Source of the DNA: an uncultured Eubacteriales bacterium
GTDB lineage: Bacteria > Bacillota > Clostridia > Lachnospirales > CAG-274
DNA length: 32,533 nt
Direction of reading: 5' to 3'
NCBI GenBank assembly: GCA_905201505.1
Contig: CAJKOJ010000018.1
Location: 1-32,533 of the forward strand
The stretch's first letter is position 1, and the number at the start of each line of letters is the position of its first letter. The position numbers and the translations under genes were made by a program. The notes below the pieces were generated by a model. It did not search any database, was not told where the DNA came from, and saw only the letters and a list, made by a program, of their open reading frames with translations. Shown piece by piece: positions 14,331-23,288 of the stretch.

Positions 14331-16250
14331 ATGGTCAGACTGTCAGCTATGGCAAGGGAACAGAGAAATAAAATGTTTCTGTATGTGCTGTTGGATGTAG
14401 TTTTAATAAATATATCTATAATAATTGCCGTATGTCTGTGGTATGGCGGAACAATACCGGGACTGCCGGGAGGCAACGGCAGGCTTATTCCCTCTGAAGT
14501 GTGGAGCTGGTACAGATATACGTTTTTATTTGTGTCTCCTTTTTGCCTTTTGGTATATGGGTTATTTAAGTTTTATTCCAATTTGTGGAAATATGCCACA
14601 ATTGACGATATGTATAAAATTATTGTTGCAAATACTATAATTTTTGCTGCAATATACGGATATTACTATTACTTTGTTTCAAAGATAGTGGAAATTGAAC
14701 TGCCTAAAAGAATGCTTATTGTAGGGTGGATTATAAGTATAATTTTCTTTATTTTTTCACGTTCAGGATACAGGTTTGTCAAAAGACTGTTTATAAATAT
14801 TGAACATTTTTTTGAAAGAAAAAGCGGCAGAAAAAGAGTGCTGATTGTCGGTGCAGGGTATTCCGGATATAATGTTGTGAGAAGTATAAACAACAATGAA
14901 AAGGGCTATGAGGACAGAATGGCTGTTATTGTTGTTGATGATGATTACGGAAAAAATAATACAAATTTAATGGGAGTAAGGGTAACGTATGATACGGCAA
15001 ATATACCCAGACTTTCAAGGGAATACGAAATTGAGGAAATAATAATTGCCATACCTTCTGCTACAAATGTGCAGATAAACAGAATAATGGATTATTGTAC
15101 AAAGACAGACTGTATACTTAAAATGATTCCGCCTATGAGTGATATTTCTGACGGAGGTTATCAGCAACTCAGAGATGTGGATATTACGGATTTGCTTTTC
15201 AGAGATGAAGTTTCCATTGATATTCGCAGTATTTCAGAATATATTATGAACAGGACCGTTCTTGTTACAGGAGGCGGAGGGTCAATTGGTTCTGAACTTT
15301 GCAGACAAATTATAAAGTTTGAACCTGAATTGCTTATTATTTTTGATGTGTATGAAAACAATGCCTATGAGCTTTACAATGAACTTAAGAATAAGTACGG
15401 TGACAAGGCTAAAATGGTTGTGAGAGTTGGTACTATCAGAGATATTAACTGTGTTGAAAGAGTATTTGAAGAATATAAGCCTAATGTAGTGTTTCACGCT
15501 GCTGCTCATAAGCACGTACCGCTTATGGAATATGTACCGGCAGAGGCTGTAAAAAATAATGTTTTTGGTACATTAAATGTTGCAAGGTGTGCGGATAAGT
15601 ACCAAGTTGACCATTTTGTACTTCTTTCTACAGATAAGGCTGTTAACCCTACCAATGTAATGGGTGCAACAAAGAGAATTACTGAGCTTATTATACAGGA
15701 GTTTGCCTCTCACAGCAGAACAAAGTTTGTGGCTGTGCGTTTTGGCAATGTATTGGGAAGCAACGGAAGTGTAATTCCGCTTTTCCAAAAGCAGATAAAG
15801 TCAGGCGGGCCTGTAACTGTAACACATAAGGACATTACAAGATTTTTTATGACTATACCTGAGGCAAGCAGACTTGTGCTTCAGGCAGCGAGCCTTGATG
15901 ACAGCGGAAGAATATATGTGCTTGATATGGGTAAGCCTGTTAAAATAGATGATTTGGCAAGAAACCTTATAAGGCTTTCAGGATATATACCTGATAAGGA
16001 TATTAAAATTGAGTATACAGGTTTAAGACCCGGTGAAAAGTTGTATGAAGAGCTGATAATGGCAGAGGAAAAGGAAAGTATGAAGCTTGTGTTCGGCAAC
16101 AAGATTTTTGTTACTGCTCCTGTTGAAATGGATTATAATGAGTTTAATAAAAATCTTGACAAGCTTTATAAAGCAGCATTTGATGAGCCTGAAAGGGTAA
16201 GGGATATTATTAAGAAAATTGTGCCTAATTTTAATCCAAAGGGAGAATAA
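14331..16250 (+). CDS. Membrane-anchored UDP-sugar 4,6-dehydratase (CapD/WbpM/PglF family)
   Basis: The 639-residue protein has four N-terminal transmembrane helices (to about residue 150), a first Rossmann-like domain (VLIVGAGYSG), and a C-terminal SDR domain with VTGGGGSIGSELCRQI from about residue 311. The catalytic region is STDKAVNPTNVMGATKR: the usual Tyr of YxxxK is M444, with K448 kept, as in WbpM and long CapD enzymes. It would convert UDP-GlcNAc to UDP-4-keto-6-deoxy-HexNAc at the cytoplasmic face. GGAGG lies nine bases upstream. It feeds the transferase and reductase encoded next, which suggests QuiNAc/FucNAc or a related sugar. Confidence 0.9.
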   Translation: MVRLSAMAREQRNKMFLYVLLDVVLINISIIIAVCLWYGGTIPGLPGGNGRLIPSEVWSWYRYTFLFVSPFCLLVYGLFKFYSNLWKYATIDDMYKIIVANTIIFAAIYGYYYYFVSKIVEIELPKRMLIVGWIISIIFFIFSRSGYRFVKRLFINIEHFFERKSGRKRVLIVGAGYSGYNVVRSINNNEKGYEDRMAVIVVDDDYGKNNTNLMGVRVTYDTANIPRLSREYEIEEIIIAIPSATNVQINRIMDYCTKTDCILKMIPPMSDISDGGYQQLRDVDITDLLFRDEVSIDIRSISEYIMNRTVLVTGGGGSIGSELCRQIIKFEPELLIIFDVYENNAYELYNELKNKYGDKAKMVVRVGTIRDINCVERVFEEYKPNVVFHAAAHKHVPLMEYVPAEAVKNNVFGTLNVARCADKYQVDHFVLLSTDKAVNPTNVMGATKRITELIIQEFASHSRTKFVAVRFGNVLGSNGSVIPLFQKQIKSGGPVTVTHKDITRFFMTIPEASRLVLQAASLDDSGRIYVLDMGKPVKIDDLARNLIRLSGYIPDKDIKIEYTGLRPGEKLYEELIMAEEKESMKLVFGNKIFVTAPVEMDYNEFNKNLDKLYKAAFDEPERVRDIIKKIVPNFNPKGE

Positions 16251-16251
16251 T

Positions 16252-16860
16252 ATGTACAGGTATGTAAAAAGATTTCTGGATATTATACTGAGCCTTGCAG
16301 CTATATGCGGTCTTGGCTGGCTGCTTATTATAATAGCTGTTATAATAAAGCTTGAGGACGGCGGAAATATACTGTTTAAACAAAAGAGAATAGGTTTAAA
16401 TAAAAGTGAATTTTATATATATAAATTCAGGACTATGAAAGTTTCAACACCAAAAGATGTGCCTACACATCTTTTGGAAAATCCTGAAAGCTACATAACT
16501 TCAATAGGTAAGTTCCTTAGAAAATCAAGTCTTGATGAACTGCCTCAGCTTTTTAATATTCTTAAAGGTGAAATGAGCATTGTAGGTCCGAGACCTGCTT
16601 TGTGGAATCAGTCAGACTTAATTGCAGAGCGTGATAAATATGGTGCTAACGGTGTTACTCCTGGTCTTACAGGCTGGGCACAGGTGAACGGCAGAGATGA
16701 ATTACCTATAGAAGTAAAGTCTGAATATGACGGTGAATATGTAGATAGAATGAGTTTTATATTTGATGTTTATATTATAGTAAAGACAATAGTTTCTGTA
16801 TTTAAAGCTGACGGTGTGCAGGAGGGCAGACATGAGGATAATACTGACAGGAAAAAATAG
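16252..16860 (+). CDS. Initiating sugar-phosphate transferase (bacterial sugar transferase family)
   Basis: The chosen ATG follows GGGAGAATA; it is one base after the dehydratase stop, and the longer frame from 16219 overlaps that gene. The 202-residue protein has one N-terminal hydrophobic hairpin (residues 8-29) and the PglC/WcaJ catalytic domain: KQKRIGLNKSEFYIYKFRTM, FLRKSSLDELPQLFNILKGEMSIVGPRP, and GLTGWAQVNGRDELP. It moves a sugar-1-phosphate, probably a 6-deoxy-HexNAc, from UDP to undecaprenyl phosphate to start repeat-unit assembly. The short PglC-like form lacks extra membrane helices. Its last 29 bases overlap the next gene in another frame. Confidence 0.9.
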   Translation: MYRYVKRFLDIILSLAAICGLGWLLIIIAVIIKLEDGGNILFKQKRIGLNKSEFYIYKFRTMKVSTPKDVPTHLLENPESYITSIGKFLRKSSLDELPQLFNILKGEMSIVGPRPALWNQSDLIAERDKYGANGVTPGLTGWAQVNGRDELPIEVKSEYDGEYVDRMSFIFDVYIIVKTIVSVFKADGVQEGRHEDNTDRKK

Positions 16861-17635
16861 CTATATAGGCAAATATATATGTGACAGTCTTCTTTTGGAT
16901 GGCTGTGATGCAGAGTGTGTTTCTGTAAAAAACGGAATTGACAGCATTGACTTCAGAGGAGTTGATGCTGTTGTTCATTGTGCAGCTATTGTTCATAAAA
17001 AGGAGAATTTATATAAGGAAGAGTATGACAATATAAATTACAGTTTGACAAAGGAGCTTGCTTTAAGAGCAAAAAAAGAGGGTGTAAAGCAATTTGTTTT
17101 TCTGAGTACAATGGCTGTGTACGGAAAAGAAGAAGGGGAAATAAATGAAAGAACTCCGCTTAAACCTATAACATTATATGGCAAAAGTAAGCTGAAGGCT
17201 GAAAATTACCTTATGTCTTTAAATAGTGATAGTTTTAAAACTGTAATAATAAGACCGCCTATGGTATATGGAAAAAATTGCCCTGGTAATTATGCAAGGC
17301 TTTCAAAAATAGCAAAGATTATGCCTGTAATACCGGATACAAAAAATAAAAAAAGTCTTATTTATGTTGAAAATCTTGCACATTTTATCAAAAATATTAT
17401 AACAGAGGGAAAGTGCGGAATATACTTGCCTATGGACAGCAGGTATGTATCTACAGCAGAGATTATGAAGCTTATTTCAGGGAGACCGGCATCTGCTGTC
17501 CTTGGTAAATTATTAAGTCTATTGCCTATGAAAACAGTAAAAAAAGCTTTTGGTACACTATATTACAGTGAAAAAATTGCAGATAGGATTGAATATATTT
17601 CTGTTGAAAAAGCAGTGAGGTTAAGTGAAAAATGA
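16832..17635 (+). CDS. NAD-dependent epimerase/reductase (extended SDR) for nucleotide sugar
   Basis: The 267-residue protein is an extended short-chain dehydrogenase. TGKNSYIGKYI at the N-terminus is a TGxxxxxG nucleotide-binding motif. VVHCAAIVH, FLSTMAVYG (catalytic Ser/Thr) and LYGKSKLKAE (YxxxK) follow. ATG at 16832 has GGAGGG upstream and lies inside the end of the transferase gene. Proteins of this type pair with PglC-like transferases and CapD-like dehydratases, as WbpV does with WbpM, reducing the 4-keto group. I infer the same here: UDP-4-keto sugar to UDP-QuiNAc or UDP-FucNAc. The stereochemistry cannot be read from sequence. Confidence 0.83.
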   Translation: MRIILTGKNSYIGKYICDSLLLDGCDAECVSVKNGIDSIDFRGVDAVVHCAAIVHKKENLYKEEYDNINYSLTKELALRAKKEGVKQFVFLSTMAVYGKEEGEINERTPLKPITLYGKSKLKAENYLMSLNSDSFKTVIIRPPMVYGKNCPGNYARLSKIAKIMPVIPDTKNKKSLIYVENLAHFIKNIITEGKCGIYLPMDSRYVSTAEIMKLISGRPASAVLGKLLSLLPMKTVKKAFGTLYYSEKIADRIEYISVEKAVRLSEK

Positions 17636-18090
17636 GAATATATGTAGATGCCGATGCTTGCCCGGTAGTAAGGCAGACAGAAATAATAGCTGAAAAATAT
17701 AACGTGCCCGTAACTCTTATATGCGATACAAATCACATATTAAATTCCGGCTACAGCGAAATTATTATAGCTGATGCAGGGTCTGATTCAGTGGATATAG
17801 TGCTTATAAATAAATGCGGAAAAGGGGATATTGTAGTAAGTCAGGATTATGGCGTAGCGGCTATGGCTCTTGGTAAAGAAGCTTGTCCTATACATCAAAG
17901 CGGAAGATGGTATACAAATGAAAATATTGATGAACTTCTGATGCAAAGGCATATTGCAAAGGCAGCAAGAAGAAGCCATAAAAAAAGTCATTTAAAAGGT
18001 CCCAAAAAGAGAACAGATGAGGATAACCAGAGGTATACGGAATCACTTGAAAAGTTGATAATTAAAATAAAAGGTACTGATGAAAGTTAA
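17632..18090 (+). CDS. YaiI/YqxD family protein (DUF188, UPF0178)
   Basis: The 152-residue protein matches the YaiI/YqxD family: IYVDADACPVVRQTEIIAEKY, IADAGSDSVDIVLINKCGKGDIVVSQDYGVA, and GRWYTNENIDELL. The fold is PIN/NYN-like, with aspartates in VDADACP and the VSQDYGVA region forming a possible metal site; a nuclease role is possible but unproven. The start overlaps the epimerase stop by four bases (ATGA), so it is translated with the polysaccharide genes and is the last gene of that operon. Its link to polysaccharide synthesis may only be shared transcription. Confidence 0.85.
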   Translation: MRIYVDADACPVVRQTEIIAEKYNVPVTLICDTNHILNSGYSEIIIADAGSDSVDIVLINKCGKGDIVVSQDYGVAAMALGKEACPIHQSGRWYTNENIDELLMQRHIAKAARRSHKKSHLKGPKKRTDEDNQRYTESLEKLIIKIKGTDES

Positions 18091-18108
18091 TTCATCAGTA
18101 CCTTTTTA
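18069..18108. terminator. Bidirectional terminator between the polysaccharide operon and the 18109 gene
   Basis: AAAAGGTACTGATGAA and TTCATCAGTACCTTTT form a 16-bp stem with a T-rich tail on the plus strand. The stem includes the last codons of the YaiI-like gene. The matching A-rich 5' arm means it can also end the minus-strand transcript. Confidence 0.88.
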
Positions 18109-18477
18109 TTAAAGCTTTGTAATGTTAATTATATTACTTAGTTTATGAGCAATTATATATTTGCTTGTTTTGATACATACCATATTTTTTGTGTTGCCGC
18201 CTATAAACTCTCCTTCAAAGTCAGCATTTGCTGTTGTAGTAATTTTAACTTTCATTCCCCTTTTAAATGTTATGCCGTGATATTCAATCTTTTCCAATGG
18301 GAAAAGGGTATAACATCTTTCCATTACAGAGGCAATGTCTTTTGGTCCGCTTACATTTATTGAGGCAGCCTTAATAAGTTTCCTTATTTTAATTGCATTG
18401 TTGATAAACCATGTAATACAAAATGCCAGCAAAGCGGCATATAATAATTCTTCAATACTGATAGGTAAATTACTCAT
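18109..18477 (-). CDS. Small membrane-anchored protein of unknown function with possible Sm/SH3-like C-terminus
   Basis: I do not recognise this 122-residue protein. One hydrophobic helix (about residues 9-28, ELLYAALLAFCITWFINNAI) is followed by a short charged linker. The C-terminal half (GITFKRGMKVKITTTANADFEGEFIGGNTKNMVCIKTSKYIIAHKLSNIINI) reads as short beta strands with a V-x-I-T-T-x-N-A-D-F-E-G pattern, like Lsm or ribosome-binding SH3-type barrels that start V-x-V-T-T-x-x-G-x-x-x-G. It would sit in the membrane with the barrel in the cytoplasm. AAGGGGG lies nine bases before the ATG. It is convergent with the polysaccharide operon. Confidence 0.65.
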   Translation of the reverse strand: MSNLPISIEELLYAALLAFCITWFINNAIKIRKLIKAASINVSGPKDIASVMERCYTLFPLEKIEYHGITFKRGMKVKITTTANADFEGEFIGGNTKNMVCIKTSKYIIAHKLSNIINITKL

Positions 18478-18582
18478 ATTTACAACCCCCTTGTAAATTT
18501 TATGTCAGCTTAGCAAGACCTATGAAAAATTACTTCTATTTCTTCATAAATAGTATATGTTTGTACTTAAACTTCAGTTCAT

Positions 18583-18624
18583 AAGCTAACTTAAAGCTGT
18601 AAAACAAGTTATAAAGTTTAGCTT
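18583..18624. repeat. Inverted repeat AAGCTAA / TTAGCTT in intergenic region
   Basis: A 7-bp perfect inverted repeat, extended by CTT/AAG across a one-base bulge, lies between the speA-like gene and the 18109 gene. No U-run follows. The 250-base gap otherwise shows only AT-rich sequence; no clear promoter was found for the downstream minus-strand gene. Confidence 0.3.
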
Positions 18625-18729
18625 CTTATTAATATAACATATTTTCATATTTTTTCAAGAGGAAATTACAAAATATTTCTTAAAATGTCTGAAAGAAATG
18701 TGAGCTTGTTAAAAATTAGAAAAGCTTAA

Positions 18730-20130
18730 TTATTTCTTTACTACCTGTATGCTGTCATCCTCTATTCCAATAATATTGACATTAAGAGATTGTAATATTC
18801 TGATTTTTTCCAAATGTTCAGCGGTAAATTCTTCTCCCAGTGCAACTAATGGTATTCCGGGAGGATAAGGCATTATAATTCCCGCAGGTATTTTTCCAAC
18901 AGCGTTATCAAGGGAAACTGTTTCTTTTTCTGCAAAGTAAACATCTCTTGGCAGCATTACAGGCTCCTGAACAGGCTTTGTTGTAAGAGGAAGTTTGTCA
19001 ATAAACTTTCTTTCTACCTTTTTATCAATATCCTGTATGGCTTTAACAAACTTTTTAATTCCTTTTGGGTCATCTGCAACTGACGTCATAGCTATAATGT
19101 GATGAGGACCTGCCATTTCTACTTGTATATTATATTTGTCAAGCAATATATCTGCAAGTTCTTTTCCTGTCATTTCTGTTCGGACCATTATTGTAAATTT
19201 GCTTATATCCAAGTCAAAAATATCATTTTCACCTTTAATACTGTCATTTACAAGTTTTAATACCTTACAGTGTGCCAGTTCATGACGTGCATCTGTTAAG
19301 ACTTCAAGATATTTTGTAAATAAATTTTTATCTGTTGTAAGCAGTTCTCTTGCATAATCCATGGAGGCAAGTATAGGGTATGACGGACTTGTTGTGTTCA
19401 TCATAGATACTGCGTCCTGTATTCTGTGTTTATCAATTTTGTCTGACTTTATGCTTAAAACTGCTGCCTGATTGAGGCAGGGCAGTGTTTTGTGCCAGCT
19501 GTTAATTACTATATCAGCACCGTCTGAAAGAGCTGAATGAGGAAATTCATCGGAAAATACAAAGTGTGCACCATGACATTCATCTACGATAAGTATTGAA
19601 TTGTGCTTATGTACTATGTCTGCTATAGTTTTTATATTACAAGTGAACCCTTCATAAGTAGGACTTGTAATAATCATTGCTTTGAAGTCATAATCGTCAA
19701 AGGCTCTGAACATATCTCTTATACTTATGCCGCCGCAAAGGCTTTCCTCAGTTATCTGAGGTGTAATATAAACAGGTTTTACACCTGACAGGGCAAGAGC
19801 ATTATAAACACTTTTGTGGCAGTTGCTTGCAACAAGAACTCTGTCGCCAGGGTTGCAGCATCCAAGAATAGCAGCTATCGTTCCGCTTGACCCTCCGTTT
19901 ACAAGATAAAAGGAGTCGTCTGCACCTAAAAGTTCTGCCATAGCCTTCTGAGACTTGGCTATAATATCCTTTGGGTCATGTAAATTATCAACTTCTCCTG
20001 TTTCTGTAATGTCCATTGTCCTTAAATCATAAGGTATAAATTCCAAATTACGCTTATGTCCCGGCATATGCAGGGGATATGCGTTCTTTTCCTGTATTTC
20101 CAATAGTTTATCTAAAATAAAAGCCGACAT
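18730..20130 (-). CDS. Orn/Lys/Arg decarboxylase-family PLP enzyme (SpeA/YaaO-like)
   Basis: The 466-residue protein matches the short Gram-positive form of the prokaryotic Orn/Lys/Arg decarboxylases. PLHMPGHKR at the N-terminus, NGGSSGTIAAILG, VDECHGAHF, and the PLP lysine K214 in SWHKTLPCLNQAA are visible. A C-terminal domain (about 340-466) ends in GIEDDSIQVVKK. The family makes polyamines or diamines from arginine, lysine or ornithine. B. subtilis relatives include SpeA (arginine decarboxylase) and YaaO (unknown). Substrate is therefore not assigned. GGGAGG lies six bases before the ATG; transcription starts from a strong promoter about 160 bases away. Confidence 0.86.
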   Translation of the reverse strand: MSAFILDKLLEIQEKNAYPLHMPGHKRNLEFIPYDLRTMDITETGEVDNLHDPKDIIAKSQKAMAELLGADDSFYLVNGGSSGTIAAILGCCNPGDRVLVASNCHKSVYNALALSGVKPVYITPQITEESLCGGISIRDMFRAFDDYDFKAMIITSPTYEGFTCNIKTIADIVHKHNSILIVDECHGAHFVFSDEFPHSALSDGADIVINSWHKTLPCLNQAAVLSIKSDKIDKHRIQDAVSMMNTTSPSYPILASMDYARELLTTDKNLFTKYLEVLTDARHELAHCKVLKLVNDSIKGENDIFDLDISKFTIMVRTEMTGKELADILLDKYNIQVEMAGPHHIIAMTSVADDPKGIKKFVKAIQDIDKKVERKFIDKLPLTTKPVQEPVMLPRDVYFAEKETVSLDNAVGKIPAGIIMPYPPGIPLVALGEEFTAEHLEKIRILQSLNVNIIGIEDDSIQVVKK

Positions 20131-20291
20131 AGTGTTCCTCCCGATTTCAGATACGAAAAAATTACGAATGTATAACTTATCTTAAAAAAGATATTGTATT
20201 GAGTTAAAATATAAATTAAAAATAATTTTATTTACAAATGCAAATAATTAATATTTTGCAAAATTCTTTATTTCCCCAATTATACAGAATT

Positions 20292-20320
20292 ATTATAACG
20301 TATATAGAAGAAAAAGTCAA
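20292..20320 (-). promoter_or_regulatory. Promoter of the decarboxylase gene
   Basis: On the minus strand TTGACT (20320-20315), 17 bases, TATAAT (20297-20292). The leader of about 155 bases (20131-20285) is very AT-rich and shows no clear riboswitch or attenuator. Confidence 0.75.
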
Positions 20321-20421
20321 ATATATTAAGCAAAGTGCAAGAACAGGTTGCTGTTGTTATAAATATTTGTGTAACAAATAAAAGGTCAAATATGTATTAT
20401 GTTCTGTAAAATTTTAAATGT

Positions 20422-20427
20422 TATGAT
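20422..20427 (+). promoter_or_regulatory. Possible extended -10 of the TRAP operon
   Basis: TATGAT preceded by TGT (20419-20421) lies 70 bases before the dctP start; the -35 region is poor. The rest of 20321-20496 holds only AT-rich sequence and a TTGTTA/TAACAA inverted repeat (20354-20377) with a spacer too long for a Rex site. Confidence 0.35.
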
Positions 20428-20496
20428 GCTCTTATGTAATATTTATAAAACTATCGGGGAATAAATAGATTAGTGAATCTTTATAGGAGGCGTAAA

Positions 20497-21507
20497 ATGT
20501 ATAAATATATAAGAAAAAGGATACTTATCTGCGTTTTTGCTGTTTTTATACTTTCTTTAAGCGGATGCAATTCTGTAACAGAGGGTAAAAGAATTGTGAG
20601 AATATCTCACTCTCAAAGTGAAACACATCCTGACCATATAGGACTGCTTGCTTTTGAAAAGTATGTGGAGGAAAGGCTTGGTGATAAATATGATATTCAG
20701 ATTTTCCCAAATGAGCTTTTAGGTACATCTGTAAAGGCAATTGAGCTTGTGCAGACAGGAGCAATTGACTTTGTTGTGTGCAGTACAGGAAATCTGGAAA
20801 CATTTGATAACATTTATTCTGTATTCAGTATACCTTACCTTTTTGACAATACAAATTCTTATTATACTGCTATGGAAGATAGTCAGATAAGAGACGCAAT
20901 TTATAAATCAACAAGAAGTTCGGGATTTGAAGCAGTGACATGGTTTGACGCCGGTACAAGAAACTTTTATACAACTAAACCTGTAAGTTCACCTGATGAC
21001 CTTAAAGGACTTAAATTAAGAGTACAGCAAAGTCCTTCAAATGTAAGTATGGTTAAGGCTTTCGGTGCAGCTGCGGCACCTATGTCATTTGGTGAAGTAT
21101 ATACTGCTATACAGCAGGGTGTTATAGACGGGGCTGAAAACAATGAACTTGCACTTACCAATAACAAGCATGGTGAAGTTGCAAAGTATTATATATACGA
21201 CCAGCATCAGATGGTTCCGGATATGCTTGTGGGAAATGTCAAATTTTTAGACAGTTTAACTCCTGAAGAGAGACAAATATTTGATGAGGCTGCAAGAGTG
21301 TGTACTCAGGTTGAAAGAGAAGAATGGATTATTCAGGTAGAAGAAGCAAAACAACAAGCAACGGCAATGGGAGTAAACTTTTCAGATGTAGATGTGGAAT
21401 TATTTAAAAACAAGGTTCTTAATTTGCAGCAGCAAATGGTAAATGAAAATGAAAAACTTAAGCCTATTTATGAAAGAATACAGCAAATCAATAAGGAGGT
21501 GGGATAA
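20497..21507 (+). CDS. TRAP transporter substrate-binding lipoprotein (DctP family)
   Basis: ATG at 20497 has a perfect AGGAGG seven bases upstream; a longer frame from GTG 20473 is unlikely. The 336-residue precursor has a lipobox LSLSGC (cleavage before Cys at about 25). The DctP domain includes THPDHIGLLAFEKYVEERLGDKYDI, IPYLF, DLKGLKLRVQQSPSNVSM with the arginine that pairs with a substrate carboxylate, and VYTAIQQGVIDGAENN. It binds an organic acid outside the cell and hands it to DctQM. The profile resembles dicarboxylate/diketo-gulonate/uronate binders, but the ligand cannot be fixed. The stop overlaps the dctQ start by one base. Confidence 0.9.
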   Translation: MYKYIRKRILICVFAVFILSLSGCNSVTEGKRIVRISHSQSETHPDHIGLLAFEKYVEERLGDKYDIQIFPNELLGTSVKAIELVQTGAIDFVVCSTGNLETFDNIYSVFSIPYLFDNTNSYYTAMEDSQIRDAIYKSTRSSGFEAVTWFDAGTRNFYTTKPVSSPDDLKGLKLRVQQSPSNVSMVKAFGAAAAPMSFGEVYTAIQQGVIDGAENNELALTNNKHGEVAKYYIYDQHQMVPDMLVGNVKFLDSLTPEERQIFDEAARVCTQVEREEWIIQVEEAKQQATAMGVNFSDVDVELFKNKVLNLQQQMVNENEKLKPIYERIQQINKEVG

Positions 21508-21983
21508 TGAGCGGTGTTATAAAATATTTTAACAAGGCACTTGAAATTATCTGTATTTTTATATTTGCTTTTATAGTAGTTGTGGGCACATATCAGATTG
21601 TTACAAGATATGTATTTAATGCTCCAAGTACAACTTCAGAGGAACTTTTAACTTATTCATTTACGTGGCTTGCTCTTTTAAGTGCGGCCTTGGTTTTCGG
21701 AAGAAGGGATCATATGGCTATGACCTTTTTATATGACAGGTTTTCAGAAAGCACAGCAAGAATAATAAGTATTATAAATGAAATACTTGTGCTTTTGTTT
21801 GCTGCAATTGTTCTTATATACGGAGGTATATCAATTACAAGGCTTACGGCTACACAGGTGACAGCGTCTCTTGGGATACCTATGTCTTATGTCTATTTTG
21901 TTGTCCCTTTAAGCGGCTTTATTACAGTGGTTTACTGTATTATTAATATAATTAATCTAGCTTCAAAGGGAGGTAAAGCATGA
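21507..21983 (+). CDS. TRAP transporter small permease (DctQ)
   Basis: The 158-residue protein has four transmembrane helices and the DctQ signature TRYVFNAPSTTSEELLTYSFTW, with VVGTYQIVTRYVF in helix 1 and RRDHMAMTFLYDRF between helices 2 and 3. It is the small membrane subunit needed for DctM function and sodium-coupled uptake. The start overlaps the last base of dctP (TAATGA) and the gene overlaps dctM by four bases, so all three are coupled. Confidence 0.92.
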   Translation: MSGVIKYFNKALEIICIFIFAFIVVVGTYQIVTRYVFNAPSTTSEELLTYSFTWLALLSAALVFGRRDHMAMTFLYDRFSESTARIISIINEILVLLFAAIVLIYGGISITRLTATQVTASLGIPMSYVYFVVPLSGFITVVYCIINIINLASKGGKA

Positions 21984-23284
21984 ATACAGCAATTTTTTGC
22001 GGTATAATAATTGCCGTGGTTTTACTTGTAATTTTGCTTATGGGTGCCCCCATATCAATAGCAATAGGTATTTCATCAATTGTGGCAATACTGCCTGTTC
22101 TGGATATTAATGCTGCTTTTCTTACAGGTGCTCAGCGTACATTTTCAGGTATTTCTGTATTTACGCTTATTGCCATACCGTTTTTTATACTGGCAGGAAA
22201 TATTATGAATAAGGGCGGAATTGCAATGAGGCTTATTAACTTTGCTAAGCTCCTTACGGGAAGAATTCCCGGTGCTCTTGCTCACACAAACACCCTTGCA
22301 AATATGATGTTTGGTTCAATTTCAGGTTCAGGTGTTGCAGCTGCATCTGCTATGGGTACTATTATAGGACCTATTGAGGAAAAGGAAGGGTATGACAAGG
22401 ATTATTCTGCTTCTGTAAACATTGCAACTGCACCTACAGGTCTTTTAATACCGCCAAGTAATGTTCTTATAACATTTTCACTTGTAAGCGGCGGTACATC
22501 TGTAGCGGCACTTTTTATGGCCGGTTATGTTCCCGGTATATTATGGGGACTTGCCTGTATGATAGTCGCCTTTATTATTGCAAGTAAAAGGGGATATAAA
22601 AGCAGTGAAAGATATACGGCAAAGGAATCTGTTAAGATTATACTTGATGCAATACCAAGTCTTTTGCTTATTATAATTGTAATCGGAGGTATTGTTAAAG
22701 GTATTTTTACAGCAACAGAAGGTTCTGTTGTAGCTGTAGTATACAGTCTTGTACTTTCATTGATTTTTTACAGAACTATTAAAATAAGGGATCTATATGA
22801 TATATTCAGAGCCAGTGCTGAAACTACGGGAATTATTGTGTTCCTTATTGGTGTGTCAAGTATTATGGCATGGGTAATGGCCTTTACAGGTATACCAAAT
22901 GCTATATCAAGTGCTCTTTTGGGAATAAGCAATAACAAGGTTGTAATATTGCTGATTATTAATGTAGTTCTGCTTTTTGTAGGTACATTTATGGATATTA
23001 CTCCGGCTATCCTTATTTTTACACCTATATTTCTGCCTGTCTGTACAGAACTGGGTATGGATTCAATACAATTTGGTATAATGCTTGTGCTTAACCTTTG
23101 TATCGGTACTATTACTCCGCCTGTAGGCAATATATTGTTTGTTGGTGTAAGAGTTGCACAGACTAAAATTGAAAAGGTTATAAAGCCGCTTTTATCGTAC
23201 TATGTGGTTATCTTTGCAGTGCTTATGCTTGTTACATTTGTGCCTGCGGTATCAATGTGGCTTCCTAGACTGCTGGGTTATTAA
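21980..23284 (+). CDS. TRAP transporter large permease (DctM)
   Basis: The 434-residue protein has about 12 hydrophobic helices and DctM/YiaN motifs: MGAPISIAIGISS, GAQRTFSGISVFTLIAIPFFILAGNIM near the N-terminus, FGSISGSGVAAASAMGTI, TAPTGLLIPPSNVLI, and LNLCIGTITPPVGNILFVG near the C-terminus. It forms the sodium-driven transport channel. AAAGGGAGG precedes the ATG, which overlaps the dctQ stop. It closes the operon before a strong terminator. No regulator or catabolic gene is adjacent, so substrate stays open. Confidence 0.94.
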   Translation: MNTAIFCGIIIAVVLLVILLMGAPISIAIGISSIVAILPVLDINAAFLTGAQRTFSGISVFTLIAIPFFILAGNIMNKGGIAMRLINFAKLLTGRIPGALAHTNTLANMMFGSISGSGVAAASAMGTIIGPIEEKEGYDKDYSASVNIATAPTGLLIPPSNVLITFSLVSGGTSVAALFMAGYVPGILWGLACMIVAFIIASKRGYKSSERYTAKESVKIILDAIPSLLLIIIVIGGIVKGIFTATEGSVVAVVYSLVLSLIFYRTIKIRDLYDIFRASAETTGIIVFLIGVSSIMAWVMAFTGIPNAISSALLGISNNKVVILLIINVVLLFVGTFMDITPAILIFTPIFLPVCTELGMDSIQFGIMLVLNLCIGTITPPVGNILFVGVRVAQTKIEKVIKPLLSYYVVIFAVLMLVTFVPAVSMWLPRLLGY

Positions 23285-23288
23285 CAGC

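Noticed and set aside
20354..20377. TTGTTA/TAACAA inverted repeat before the TRAP operon as a Rex operator
   Set aside because: The half-sites are 12 bases apart; Rex sites have TTGTTAA-n4-TTAACAA spacing. The match is not good enough.
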